A stretch of DNA of 64,000 bases from Ornithinimicrobium pratense. Lineage in GTDB: Bacteria > Actinomycetota > Actinomycetes > Actinomycetales > Dermatophilaceae. A program made the position numbers and the translations under genes. The stretch spans positions 248,001 through 312,000 of the forward strand of contig NZ_CP044427.1 of assembly GCF_008843165.1 (NCBI RefSeq), written 5' to 3'. The notes below the pieces were generated by a model. It worked only from the letters and a program-made list of their open reading frames with translations, was not told the DNA's origin and searched no databases. Shown here one piece after another: positions 1 to 7,298 of the stretch (the stretch's first letter is position 1; each line of letters opens with the position of its first letter).

Positions 1-2
1 GG

Positions 3-26
3 CCGGCGGTCAGGAGGTCACGGTGA
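3..26 (+). CDS. Tail of an upstream cluster gene cut by the window edge
   Basis: A frame entering from the left edge reads Pro-Ala-Val-Arg-Arg-Ser-Arg and ends at TGA 24-26. This TGA overlaps the GTG start of the next gene (GTGA). The same type of overlap joins most later genes of this cluster, so a translationally coupled gene probably ends here. Seven codons are too few to identify it. Confidence 0.35.
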   Translation, partial: PAVRRSR

Positions 27-304
27 CCAGGCTCCTGGAGGACTACGCCCGCCGGCTCGGCGCGGCCTCCCCCGGGCTCATCCCCGTCCCGGCCGAGCAG
101 CTGCTGGCCCAGCTCGAGCAGGTCTTCGGGGCGGATAGCGCCGCCGCCGTCGTCGGCCACCAGCAGTGGGTGGGCTCCGTCGCCGGGCGTACCGGCCGTG
201 GGGCCGAGACGGTGCGGCGGGCCCTGGGTCGGGAGCCCACCGGCTGGGCCACCGCGGTAGCCGGCCTGACCGCACCCCTCCCTCCCGCCCCCGGCACGCC
301 CTGA
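23..304 (+). CDS. Small hypothetical protein of the LAP cluster
   Basis: A 93-aa protein starting at GTG 23 behind AGGAGG at 12-17. It looks soluble, rich in Ala, Gly, Leu and Arg, with amphipathic helices in the first half (LLEDYARRLG, AEQLLAQLEQVFG) and a Pro-rich end. I recognise no domain. It sits directly before the azoline-forming genes, where plantazolicin clusters carry the small unknown gene J. That positional parallel is inference only. It contains no Cys and no Ser/Thr-rich core, so it is not a LAP precursor. Confidence 0.6.
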   Translation: MTRLLEDYARRLGAASPGLIPVPAEQLLAQLEQVFGADSAAAVVGHQQWVGSVAGRTGRGAETVRRALGREPTGWATAVAGLTAPLPPAPGTP

Positions 305-338
305 CCGACACGACAGAAGGAAATGGACAACAAGACCC

Positions 339-536
339 ATGTCACCCGCCCGCGACGATCTCGTCCTCATGCCGATCCTGCTGGCCCTGGGCCTGAGCGC
401 CTTCGGCGGCCTGGTGGTCTGGCTGATCACCCAGTCGGCCGGCCACGCGCTGACCTCCGCGGCCATCGGCCTGCTCATCGGCGCAGCCATCTATCTGCTC
501 TCCGTGGGCAACGCCCGCAAGAACGAAAGGCAATGA
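339..536 (+). CDS. Small two-helix membrane protein of the LAP cluster
   Basis: A 65-aa protein with two hydrophobic helices (about residues 9-31 and 38-56), a short polar turn (TQSAGHA) and a basic tail (NARKNERQ). It could serve immunity, export or scaffolding in the neighbouring LAP pathway, but the sequence does not say which. Its TGA at 534-536 overlaps the ATG of the cyclodehydratase partner, so the two are translationally coupled. The ribosome site is weak (AAGGA about 17 nt upstream), so the exact start is uncertain. Confidence 0.6.
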   Translation: MSPARDDLVLMPILLALGLSAFGGLVVWLITQSAGHALTSAAIGLLIGAAIYLLSVGNARKNERQ

Positions 537-1498
537 CCATGACCTCCCCCACTCTCGCCCCCCGCACCCGGTTGCTCCGCTCTGGCGACAAGCTCTTGGT
601 CGCCAAGGACTCCGAGGTCCGCACGATCTCCGGCGCGGCCGCGGTGGACCTCGTCGACACCCTGGTCCGCTCCGCCAACGGGCCGCGGCTGCCGGTCCCT
701 AGCGACGCCGGCCCGGAGTGGCACGCCTTCCTCGCCCTGCTCACCGAGGCGGGGCTGGTCACGACCGACCCGGCCGTCGCGCGGGCCAGCGGTCAGGCCC
801 GCCTGCTGTGGGACCGCTGCGGGCAGGCGCTGCCCATCCAGGACATCGACAGCGCGCTGCGCCGGTCGACGGTCCCCGTGGTGGGCAGCGGCACGGTGGC
901 CGACCGCATCCGCCAGATCGTCCAGGAGGCCGGGCCGCGGGTCGTCGCAGACCGGGCCGCCGGCGCGTGCGGGGCCGATGTCCCCGGCGCCGTCGCGGTC
1001 ACCGTGGTGGTGGGGGAGTCGCTCACCGACCCGGCGCTGCTGGATCACAACGCGTGGGCGTTGGAGCACCGGGCGCCGTGGCTGGCGGTCGTCCCTGATG
1101 ACGCCGGGCGCTCGGTCGTCGGACCGTATGTCGTCCCCGGCTCCTCAGCCTGCTTCCGCTGCTACCTGCTCCGCCGGACCGCCAACTTCCCGGACCGGCG
1201 CATCATCGGCGAGCTGAGCACCGCCGAGCCCGTGCCCACGAACACCCCCCGGGTCCAGCTGCTGGGCATGGGGTGGTTCACCGCCGCTTTGGCCGCCGAG
1301 AAGGTGCTGGAACGGGTGGCGCTCGGTGACCACTCCTCGATGAGCGCGCCCGGCTCCCTGGCCAGCATTGAGCCCGCCCGGCCCGGCGTCGAGGTCTCCG
1401 AGCACCGGGTGCTGCGGGTGCCGCGCTGCCCGACCTGCTCGCCGGCCGCCGGGCACGGCCTGCCCCAGGTGTGGTTCCACGGTGGTGAACGGCCGTGA
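533..1498 (+). CDS. LAP/TOMM cyclodehydratase partner protein (E1-like, C protein)
   Basis: A 321-aa protein matching the ThiF/E1-like 'C' subunit of azoline-forming synthetases. In this family it binds the leader of the precursor peptide through an N-terminal winged-helix recognition element and delivers it to YcaO. The sequence shows a likely winged-helix N-terminal third and two Cys-x2-Cys pairs (CFRC about residue 207, CPTC about 299) that would hold a structural zinc. Start ATG 533 follows GAAAGG and overlaps the previous stop (ATGA). A longer in-frame reading from 323 is possible but its N-terminus is low-complexity Arg/Pro-rich. The stop overlaps the YcaO start (GTGA), so C and D subunits are coupled. 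Confidence 0.85.
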   Translation: MTMTSPTLAPRTRLLRSGDKLLVAKDSEVRTISGAAAVDLVDTLVRSANGPRLPVPSDAGPEWHAFLALLTEAGLVTTDPAVARASGQARLLWDRCGQALPIQDIDSALRRSTVPVVGSGTVADRIRQIVQEAGPRVVADRAAGACGADVPGAVAVTVVVGESLTDPALLDHNAWALEHRAPWLAVVPDDAGRSVVGPYVVPGSSACFRCYLLRRTANFPDRRIIGELSTAEPVPTNTPRVQLLGMGWFTAALAAEKVLERVALGDHSSMSAPGSLASIEPARPGVEVSEHRVLRVPRCPTCSPAAGHGLPQVWFHGGERP

Positions 1499-2892
1499 CG
1501 GCGACGACCGAGAGGGTGGGGGCCGGGGCGCCGACCCGCGCCATACCCGCCCTGTCCACCGAGACCCCCTGGACCGAACCCCAGGTCGGCTGGGGCCGGC
1601 TGGCCACCTTTGCCTCTCCCATGGTCGGGGTCGTGCACCGGCTCTTCGAGCAGCTCCACGACGTCGACGACATCCGGATGACCGGTGTCGGTGCGCAGGC
1701 GTGCGAGTCGACCTGGCTGCTGGGTGCCCCCTGCAACGAGCTCAACGGCGGCGGCGCGGGTGACCCCCGCCAGGCGCGGGCCGCGGCCATCGGCGAGACG
1801 GTCGAGCGCTACAGCGGCGCCTACGTCGACCCGCTGGCCCTGACCCTCGCCACGCCGGCCGAGCTCGCGGTGCAAGGCCTTGACCACGTCCGGCCCGACG
1901 AGCTGACGCTCCTGGCGCCCGAACAGCTCGCCGACCCGGGGTGCCCGTTCGTCCCGTTCACCGACCACACCCGGCTGCAGTGGGTGACCGGTGTCGACCT
2001 GGTGGGCGGCCACCGGGTCGCGGTGCCCGCCCAGCTCGTCCACCTCATCGGCAGCGCCCTGGGTGACCCCCCGATCGGTTACGCCACCAGCAACGGTATG
2101 GCGTGCGCGTGCACCTGGGAGGAGGCCGTCCTGTCGGGCCTGCTGGAGGTCGTCGAGCGCGACGCCTTCATGGCCACCTGGTACGGCCGGCTGTCGCTGC
2201 CCCGCATCGACGTCTCGTCCTCCCCCGAGCTGCGCCGGTTCTTCGCCGACCACGTCGACCCTGCAGGGCTCGACGTGGCCCTGGTCGACATGTCGGTGCT
2301 GGTGGATGTGCCCGCCGTGCTGGCGGTGGTCCGCAACGCCGGCAGTGGCATCGCCCCGCTCGCGCTCGGCGCCGCAGCCTCCGCCGACCCGGCCACCGCG
2401 GTCCGCAAGGCGGTCATCGAGGCCTTCCAGACGCGTACCTGGGCCAAGGCCGAGCAACGCGAGGGTGCGGTCATCGACCCGTCGAGGGGTCTGGACCAGG
2501 TCCACGACTTCGACGACCACGTGCGGCTCTCGCTGCACCCTGCGACCATCGACGCCGCCTCGTTCATCGACGCCTCGACGGTCACGGTGCCGTTGTCGGC
2601 CCTGCCGGCCGTGGACGGCGGCACCCCCGGTGAGTTGGTGCGCAACGTCATAGCCCGACTCACACCCCAGGGCGTGCGGGCCGTGGCCTGTGACGTCACC
2701 AGCCCGGACGTCGCCGAGGGCGGCCTGGTCGTCGCGAAGGTCTTCTCCCCGCAGCTCAGCCCACTCGACAGCGGCTACCGCACCCGGCTGCTGGGCAGCC
2801 GGCGCCTGCGGGAGCGAGCCCACGAGGTCGGGATCCTGGACCGCCCGCTCGACGTCACCGACCTCAACCCGTGGCCGCACCCCTTCCCGTGA
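1495..2892 (+). CDS. YcaO-domain azoline cyclodehydratase (D protein)
   Basis: A 465-aa YcaO enzyme. In LAP pathways YcaO uses ATP to phosphorylate amide oxygens while Cys/Ser/Thr side chains cyclise to thiazoline or oxazoline rings. ATP/Mg-binding signatures are visible: QARAAAIGETVERYSGAY about residue 93 and EEAVLSGLLEVVERDAF about residue 208. The protein ends NPWPHPFP, the PxPxPxP tail typical of TOMM-type YcaO proteins and linked to activity in that family, so this is a heterocyclase rather than an orphan YcaO. It starts at GTG 1495 inside the C-protein stop. Separate C and D proteins match the plantazolicin arrangement rather than fused C-D types. Confidence 0.93.
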   Translation: MTATTERVGAGAPTRAIPALSTETPWTEPQVGWGRLATFASPMVGVVHRLFEQLHDVDDIRMTGVGAQACESTWLLGAPCNELNGGGAGDPRQARAAAIGETVERYSGAYVDPLALTLATPAELAVQGLDHVRPDELTLLAPEQLADPGCPFVPFTDHTRLQWVTGVDLVGGHRVAVPAQLVHLIGSALGDPPIGYATSNGMACACTWEEAVLSGLLEVVERDAFMATWYGRLSLPRIDVSSSPELRRFFADHVDPAGLDVALVDMSVLVDVPAVLAVVRNAGSGIAPLALGAAASADPATAVRKAVIEAFQTRTWAKAEQREGAVIDPSRGLDQVHDFDDHVRLSLHPATIDAASFIDASTVTVPLSALPAVDGGTPGELVRNVIARLTPQGVRAVACDVTSPDVAEGGLVVAKVFSPQLSPLDSGYRTRLLGSRRLRERAHEVGILDRPLDVTDLNPWPHPFP

Positions 2893-2934
2893 ACCCGCCC
2901 CCACCGTTCCGCACCCTTGGGAGACAAGACAAAG

Positions 2935-3768
2935 ATGATCACCGACTCCATCCACGGCGCCAACCTGGTCGACATCGTGTACGGCGAGGTGCCGGCGCCC
3001 GGTGACGTTGCCGAGGACTTCATCGAGGCGACCAAGATCCACAGGGACGCCATGGGCTGGGACGCGCCCGGAGTGCGCATCCTGGAGACCACGCCGGAGA
3101 TGCACCCGGTCGTCGCCCGCGCCGGCCAGCGCCACCTGTCTCACGCCACGATCGAGCTGCCTGAGCCAGAGCCGTTGCCCACAGCCTTCGACGACGTGCT
3201 GCGCCGGCGGGTGAGCGCGGAGAGGCTCACCGCCGACCCGCTGACGGCGGAGGAGCTGTCGACGCTGCTGCGCCACGCCTGGGAGCCGCAGCCCGGTACC
3301 GGCCCGGCCCACGGCGGGCCCCCACGCCGTCCCTCACCGTCGGCCGGGGCGCTGAATCCGCTGGAGCTGTGGGTGGTGGTCCGGAACGTGAGGGCGTTGG
3401 CGCCTGGGCTGTACCACGTCGAGATGCCCAGCTCCGGCACGGCGCTGCTGACCCGGGTGCGTGACGTGGACGTGCCGGCGCTCGCCCGCGCCGCCCTGCA
3501 GGAGGACATGGTCCTGGCTGCACCGGTGACCCTGGTCGTCACGATGATGCCGTGGCGGTCGCGGTTCAAGTACGGCCCGCGGGCGGTTCGGTTCGCCCTG
3601 ATGGAGGCCGGCCACACCTGCCAGACGCTGCTGCTCACCTGTGCGGCCATGGGGCTGGCGACCCGGCCGCTGGGCGGTTTTTGCGACGACGAGGTCAACG
3701 AGCTGCTGGGCTTCTGTGGCGTGGACCAGGTGCCGCTGTACCTGGTGCCGGTCGGACGGCCGTGCTGA
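2935..3768 (+). CDS. SagB-type FMN-dependent azoline dehydrogenase (B protein)
   Basis: A 277-aa nitroreductase-fold protein. In LAP pathways this FMN enzyme oxidises azolines to aromatic thiazoles and oxazoles. Family signatures are RPSPSAGALNPLELWVVV (about residues 131-148), the YGPRAVRFALMEAGH segment, and MGLATRPLGGF near the C-terminus. About 90 N-terminal residues (LETTPEMHPVV etc.) precede the reductase core, as usual for SagB-type proteins. ATG 2935 is chosen because GGGAGAC lies about nine bases upstream; an in-frame TTG at 2917 is less likely. Its presence predicts that the product carries azoles, not only azolines. Confidence 0.9.
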   Translation: MITDSIHGANLVDIVYGEVPAPGDVAEDFIEATKIHRDAMGWDAPGVRILETTPEMHPVVARAGQRHLSHATIELPEPEPLPTAFDDVLRRRVSAERLTADPLTAEELSTLLRHAWEPQPGTGPAHGGPPRRPSPSAGALNPLELWVVVRNVRALAPGLYHVEMPSSGTALLTRVRDVDVPALARAALQEDMVLAAPVTLVVTMMPWRSRFKYGPRAVRFALMEAGHTCQTLLLTCAAMGLATRPLGGFCDDEVNELLGFCGVDQVPLYLVPVGRPC

Positions 3769-4343
3769 GCGCTGCTCGCCCCACTTGGCCGGGCGGTCCC
3801 GCGCCGCCGGTCGCGCTCGTCCACGGGTTGCTCCCGTGGGCGATCACGGCGGGGGCCCGGGGTCGCGGGCCCGCGGCCTGGGTCGCCACCTGCACCAGCC
3901 GCCCGCAGCAGACGTATGACATGGCGACCCTTGTGCTCGCGGGGCTCGCGGCAGCGCGCGGTCACCGGGGAGCGGTCCTGGCTGCCCTCGCCGCGGGCGC
4001 CTGGCTGGCTGCCCCTCCGGCCTCCGCCGCGCCGGCCCTGACCTGCTCGGTCGCGGCCGCCGAGGAGGTGATCTGGCGTGGGGCGCAGGCGCCGGCGTGG
4101 TCGGTGGCGCTGTTCGCGCTGCTGCACGCCCCCGCGCATCCCCGCCGCTGGCCCTACCACCTGCTCACCGGGGCGGTGCTGCACGGCGTCGCCAGCTCTC
4201 TGGGGGTGACCGCGTCCGCCCTGCTGCATGCCGCCCACAACCTGGCCCTGGAGCGCCGGGCCGCGCCGGCGACCCGGGCTGTCGGCGGGCGGACCGTCGA
4301 CTCCGGCGCCGCACCCGCCCTCGACTCGGCCGTCGCCTGGTAG
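3762..4343 (+). CDS. CPBP/CaaX-type intramembrane protease (E protein), candidate leader peptidase
   Basis: A 193-aa membrane protein of the Abi/CPBP glutamic protease family. The three motifs are present in order: EEVIWR (EExxxR), FALLH (FxxxH) and HAAHN (HxxxN). Several hydrophobic helices surround them. In plantazolicin-type clusters the E gene encodes such a protease, proposed to remove the precursor leader; CPBP proteins can also give immunity to bacteriocins. GTG 3762 overlaps the dehydrogenase stop. Without an obvious Shine-Dalgarno sequence, translation by coupling is likely; ATG near 3920 is an alternative start that would remove the first helix. Confidence 0.8.
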   Translation: MLSAARPTWPGGPAPPVALVHGLLPWAITAGARGRGPAAWVATCTSRPQQTYDMATLVLAGLAAARGHRGAVLAALAAGAWLAAPPASAAPALTCSVAAAEEVIWRGAQAPAWSVALFALLHAPAHPRRWPYHLLTGAVLHGVASSLGVTASALLHAAHNLALERRAAPATRAVGGRTVDSGAAPALDSAVAW

Positions 4344-4422
4344 CCGGGTCGGACGTCCCGATCTCGGCCGGCCTCCGGCATACCCGCCGTGGCGGTCCCC
4401 TGAGTCCCGACCCCGCTGCGCG

Positions 4423-5061
4423 TTAGCCCGCCGGGTCGATGAGGCCCTGGGCGATCGCGGCACGCACCGCAGCCGCCCGGTCGTTGACCCCCAGCTTGGT
4501 GTAGCACCTGGCCAGGTAAGTCTTCACGGTGGCCTCGGAGAGGTAGAGCCGCCGACAGATCTGCCCGTTGGTCATGCCCAGCGACACCAGCGTGAGGATC
4601 TCGCGCTCCCGCTCGCTCAAGGGCGCCTTCTCCTGCGGCTCCCGCAGGTGCCGGGCCAGCGCGGCGCCGACCTCGGGGGAGACGACCATCTCGCCGCGGG
4701 CGGCTTGGGCCAGGGCGCCCCTGATGTCGGCTAGCGCGGCGTGCTTGGGCACGAAGCCGACGGCACCGGCCCGGATCCCGTTGGCGATCTCGACCGGGTT
4801 GGACGTGGCAGACAGGATGAGGACCGGCAGGTCCGGGTGGGCGCTCCGGAGCTCGGCGATGAGGTCCGTGCCGGACACCCCCGGCATGGACAGGTCGGTG
4901 AGCACCACGTCCGGGCTGGTGCGGGCGACGGCGTCGAGGGTCGCCCGGGGGTCGGTGATGGTGGCGACCACCTCGATCTCACCGGTCTGACCCAACAGCA
5001 GCGACAGGCCGGTGGTGACGATCTCGTGGTCGTCGACGACGAGCACCCGCAGCGCGGTCAT
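4423..5061 (-). CDS. NarL/LuxR-family response regulator
   Basis: A 212-aa two-domain regulator. The receiver domain has the acidic pair D10-D11, phospho-acceptor D56 (DVVLTDLSMPG) and a conserved Lys in GFVPKHA. The C-terminal LuxR helix-turn-helix runs LSEREREILTLVSLGMTN through LSEATVKTYLARCYTKLGV. It is the last gene of the methyltransferase-kinase-regulator operon, its ATG overlapping the kinase stop (ATGA). It converges on the LAP biosynthesis genes, so it probably responds to or controls that pathway; target promoters cannot be read from this window. Confidence 0.93.
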   Translation of the reverse strand: MTALRVLVVDDHEIVTTGLSLLLGQTGEIEVVATITDPRATLDAVARTSPDVVLTDLSMPGVSGTDLIAELRSAHPDLPVLILSATSNPVEIANGIRAGAVGFVPKHAALADIRGALAQAARGEMVVSPEVGAALARHLREPQEKAPLSEREREILTLVSLGMTNGQICRRLYLSEATVKTYLARCYTKLGVNDRAAAVRAAIAQGLIDPAG

Positions 5062-6275
5062 CGGCCCGCCTCCGCCGGTGCCGCCGGGCCGATCGCCTCG
5101 AGCGGCACCATGGCCGACACGGTGGTGCCTCGCCCCGGCTCGGTGTCTAGAAGCAGCACCCCGCCGGCCCCCCGGACCCGGGCGCGCATGCCACCGAGGC
5201 CGAAACCATGGCCGGCGCCGCGGCTGGGAGCGACGGCGTCGGGGTCGAACCCCGCGCCGTCGTCGGTCACCTCCAGCAGGAGCATCTCGCCATCGGCACG
5301 CACACCCACCTCGACGCGGCCGGCCCGGGCGTGGGCAGCGGTGTTGGAGAGCGCCTCCCGCAGCACCCGCAGGATGACGCCGCGCGCCACCGGTGACGGG
5401 CAGAAGCCGTCGAGCTCGACCGCGACCTGGGAGCGCAGACCGGTGGCCGTCGTCACCGCCTGCACGGCGGTCCTGACCGAGCGCTCGAAGTCGGCCTCCT
5501 CCAGGTTGTCCTCGGCCGTGCGCGCCAGGAGGTCTCGCAGGTCGCCCAGCGCGCTGACCACCTGCTCGTACGCCATCGTGGTGTGGCTGTCGTCGGCCAC
5601 GGCAACCGCGCCGGTGTCGATCTGTCGCTGGCGGGCTGCCTCCAGCAGCATTCGGGTCACCGTGAGTCGCTGCATCACGCCGTCGTGGACGTCCTGAGCC
5701 ATCCGGGCCCGCTCAGCGGCCGCGCCCTGCTGCCGGCTGGCCTCCGCCAGGTCGGCCTGCGTCGCGGCGAGGTGGCGCAGCGCCCGCGCGCGCGACTCGC
5801 TGAGGGCGACGATCTGGGAGATCCAGGTGCCGGCGACCACGCTGAAGACGAAGCCGATCCCGAGGGCCACCAGGGCAGGCTGGCCCGAACCTTCCTGGTG
5901 GGCAAGCAGCGCCCCGGCGCACAGCGCGAACAGCGCCGCCACGCTCGGAAGGGCCCGGGGCAGCGGCAGGAACCAGAACAGCTGCGGGACAAGCGCCGGC
6001 AGGAACAATGCCGCGGCCGGGGTCGCCGCGGCGACGACGGTGGACCCCAGCAGGGAGGAGCCGATGAGCAGCAGGTCGTGGTGTGCGGAGCGCCCCTTCC
6101 CCCGGGCGTTCGTGAAATGGCCCACGACGATCACCACGGTGCCGAGGACCACGAGGACCGCGCCCGGCCATCCCGCCGCGGCGACCGCGAGCAGGACGGC
6201 TACGCCGAGCGTCAGCCCGAAGTAGGCATGCCAGCCGGGTCCCGTCCCCTCCCAGTCCGGGTCGTCCACCGTCAT
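5058..6275 (-). CDS. Membrane sensor histidine kinase (HisKA_3 type)
   Basis: A 405-aa kinase. The N-terminal half has about five to six hydrophobic helices with little extracytoplasmic loop, suggesting an intramembrane or envelope signal. A HisKA_3 segment follows (ARMAQDVHDGVMQRLTVTR, phospho-His in DVHDG). The ATPase domain shows the N-box LREALSNTAAHA and the G-boxes DDGAGFD and GHGFGLGGMRARV. ATG 6275 is chosen because it overlaps the methyltransferase stop; its own stop overlaps the response regulator start, so kinase and regulator form a cognate pair. Confidence 0.93.
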   Translation of the reverse strand: MTVDDPDWEGTGPGWHAYFGLTLGVAVLLAVAAAGWPGAVLVVLGTVVIVVGHFTNARGKGRSAHHDLLLIGSSLLGSTVVAAATPAAALFLPALVPQLFWFLPLPRALPSVAALFALCAGALLAHQEGSGQPALVALGIGFVFSVVAGTWISQIVALSESRARALRHLAATQADLAEASRQQGAAAERARMAQDVHDGVMQRLTVTRMLLEAARQRQIDTGAVAVADDSHTTMAYEQVVSALGDLRDLLARTAEDNLEEADFERSVRTAVQAVTTATGLRSQVAVELDGFCPSPVARGVILRVLREALSNTAAHARAGRVEVGVRADGEMLLLEVTDDGAGFDPDAVAPSRGAGHGFGLGGMRARVRGAGGVLLLDTEPGRGTTVSAMVPLEAIGPAAPAEAGR

Positions 6276-7084
6276 GGCCGGCGCAGCTGGGCGTAGAGAA
6301 CGGTGTCGGCCTTGGCGGCCGCCGCCTCGTCGTGGTCGAAGGCGGCCACGGCCTGGGCCACCCCTGGCGCCGACCACAGCTCGGCCGCCGCCGCGGAGTC
6401 GTAGGGATGACCGGCCAGTCCGCCCCGGGCGACGTGCACCGTGGTCGGCGCCCCCGCTTCGGCCGCGGCCCGTCGCAGCAGCCGGTCGAGAGCTGTCACG
6501 TCGTAGGACGCCGCGAGCTGGTCACTGAGGTAGGCACGCTCCTGCGGGGTGCGCGCCAGGGCCAGGAAACGGTCTCGCTCGGCGGCGTCCTCCGGGGCAG
6601 CCACGTCCACCAGGTAGAGCGTCCCGCCCTCGCCGAGGTGAGCAACGGCCTGGCGCAACCCCTCCTGAGGGTCGCTCCACAGCCCAAGGTTGAGGTGGCA
6701 CAGCACGAGGTCGAAGCGTCGCGGCCCGTCATATCCGGGCGCGGCTAGCGCCTCCGGGAGCTCCTCGGCCGTGCCCGCCAGGATATGGACCGCGGGGTCG
6801 GCCGCGTGCCGGGTGCTGGCGGCCGACACCGCCTCCGGGGCCGGGTCGAGGCCGACCAGGACCGCGTCGCGGTCCAGCGCCCGTAGGTCGCTGATCAGCT
6901 CGCCCCCACCGCAGCCGAGGTCCAGCACCGCCGCCGGAGACGGCCGGAGCGCCAGGCCCAGCGCGCCCGTGAGGCGCCGCGAGCCGGCGGTCTCCCGGTC
7001 GTCGAACCCCCCACTGACCGAGCGACGGTCGGCCCTGACAAACCAGCTCTGTGCGGTGGCCCCTGATGCGTCATCCCCTCGCAT
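6272..7084 (-). CDS. SAM-dependent methyltransferase, candidate LAP N-terminal methyltransferase (PznL-like)
   Basis: A 270-aa class I methyltransferase. Motif I is VLDLGCGGGELISDL, followed by the acidic ribose-binding LVGLDPAPEAV and the post-motif LVLCHLNLGLWSDP. In plantazolicin clusters gene L follows E and encodes an enzyme that dimethylates the N-terminal Arg of the product. Position beside a C-D-B-E set supports the same role here, but the family is broad and the assignment is inference. It heads a three-gene minus-strand operon with the two-component system. A TAAGGT -10 lies exactly 6 nt before the ATG with no Shine-Dalgarno, so the mRNA should be leaderless. Confidence 0.75.
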   Translation of the reverse strand: MRGDDASGATAQSWFVRADRRSVSGGFDDRETAGSRRLTGALGLALRPSPAAVLDLGCGGGELISDLRALDRDAVLVGLDPAPEAVSAASTRHAADPAVHILAGTAEELPEALAAPGYDGPRRFDLVLCHLNLGLWSDPQEGLRQAVAHLGEGGTLYLVDVAAPEDAAERDRFLALARTPQERAYLSDQLAASYDVTALDRLLRRAAAEAGAPTTVHVARGGLAGHPYDSAAAAELWSAPGVAQAVAAFDHDEAAAAKADTVLYAQLRRP

Positions 7085-7090
7085 GTGGCG

Positions 7091-7096
7091 ACCTTA
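7091..7096 (-). promoter_or_regulatory. -10 box of the methyltransferase/two-component operon
   Basis: TAAGGT on the minus strand lies 6 nt from the ATG at 7084, placing the transcription start at or next to the A of ATG. No good -35 is visible, which could mean activator-dependent transcription. Confidence 0.5.
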
Positions 7097-7126
7097 CTGC
7101 ACCATCGCGACCCGCTCAGCCGTGCG

Positions 7127-7228
7127 CTACGGCACCCCTGCCAGCCAGGTCGAGAGGACACCGGTGAGGATCGAGGCCAGCTGTGTAGGCGCCTCCTCGG
7201 CCATGAAGTAGGACCGCGGGCGTAGCGG
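7127..7228 (-). pseudogene. C-terminal remnant of an alpha/beta hydrolase
   Basis: About 33 codons ending in TAG read PRSYFMAEEAPTQLASIL and on to a tryptophan-containing tail. This resembles the last helix of haloalkane dehalogenase or epoxide hydrolase proteins (GHF-x-EEAP then an amphipathic helix), with the expected catalytic Gly-His replaced by Arg-Ser. No hydrolase sequence is readable upstream. It marks a decayed gene at the border of the accessory region. Confidence 0.3.
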
Positions 7229-7298
7229 CAAGGCGCGACCAGCGGCAGATCGGGACGTCGCGCGCGGCTGTGTCGGCGCCCTCCTACACGATGTGTCG

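Noticed and set aside
1162..3312. 716-codon open frame on the minus strand opposite the LAP genes
   Set aside because: It mirrors the YcaO, C and dehydrogenase genes, has Gly/Arg/Val-rich low-complexity translation, no family match and no ribosome site. High GC gives long antisense frames.
1..7084. LAP precursor peptide within the cluster
   Set aside because: I looked for a short ORF with a Cys/Ser/Thr-rich core such as Arg-Cys-Thr-Cys in the gaps (305-338, 2893-2934, 4344-4422, 7085-7298). None is present, so it must lie outside the window.
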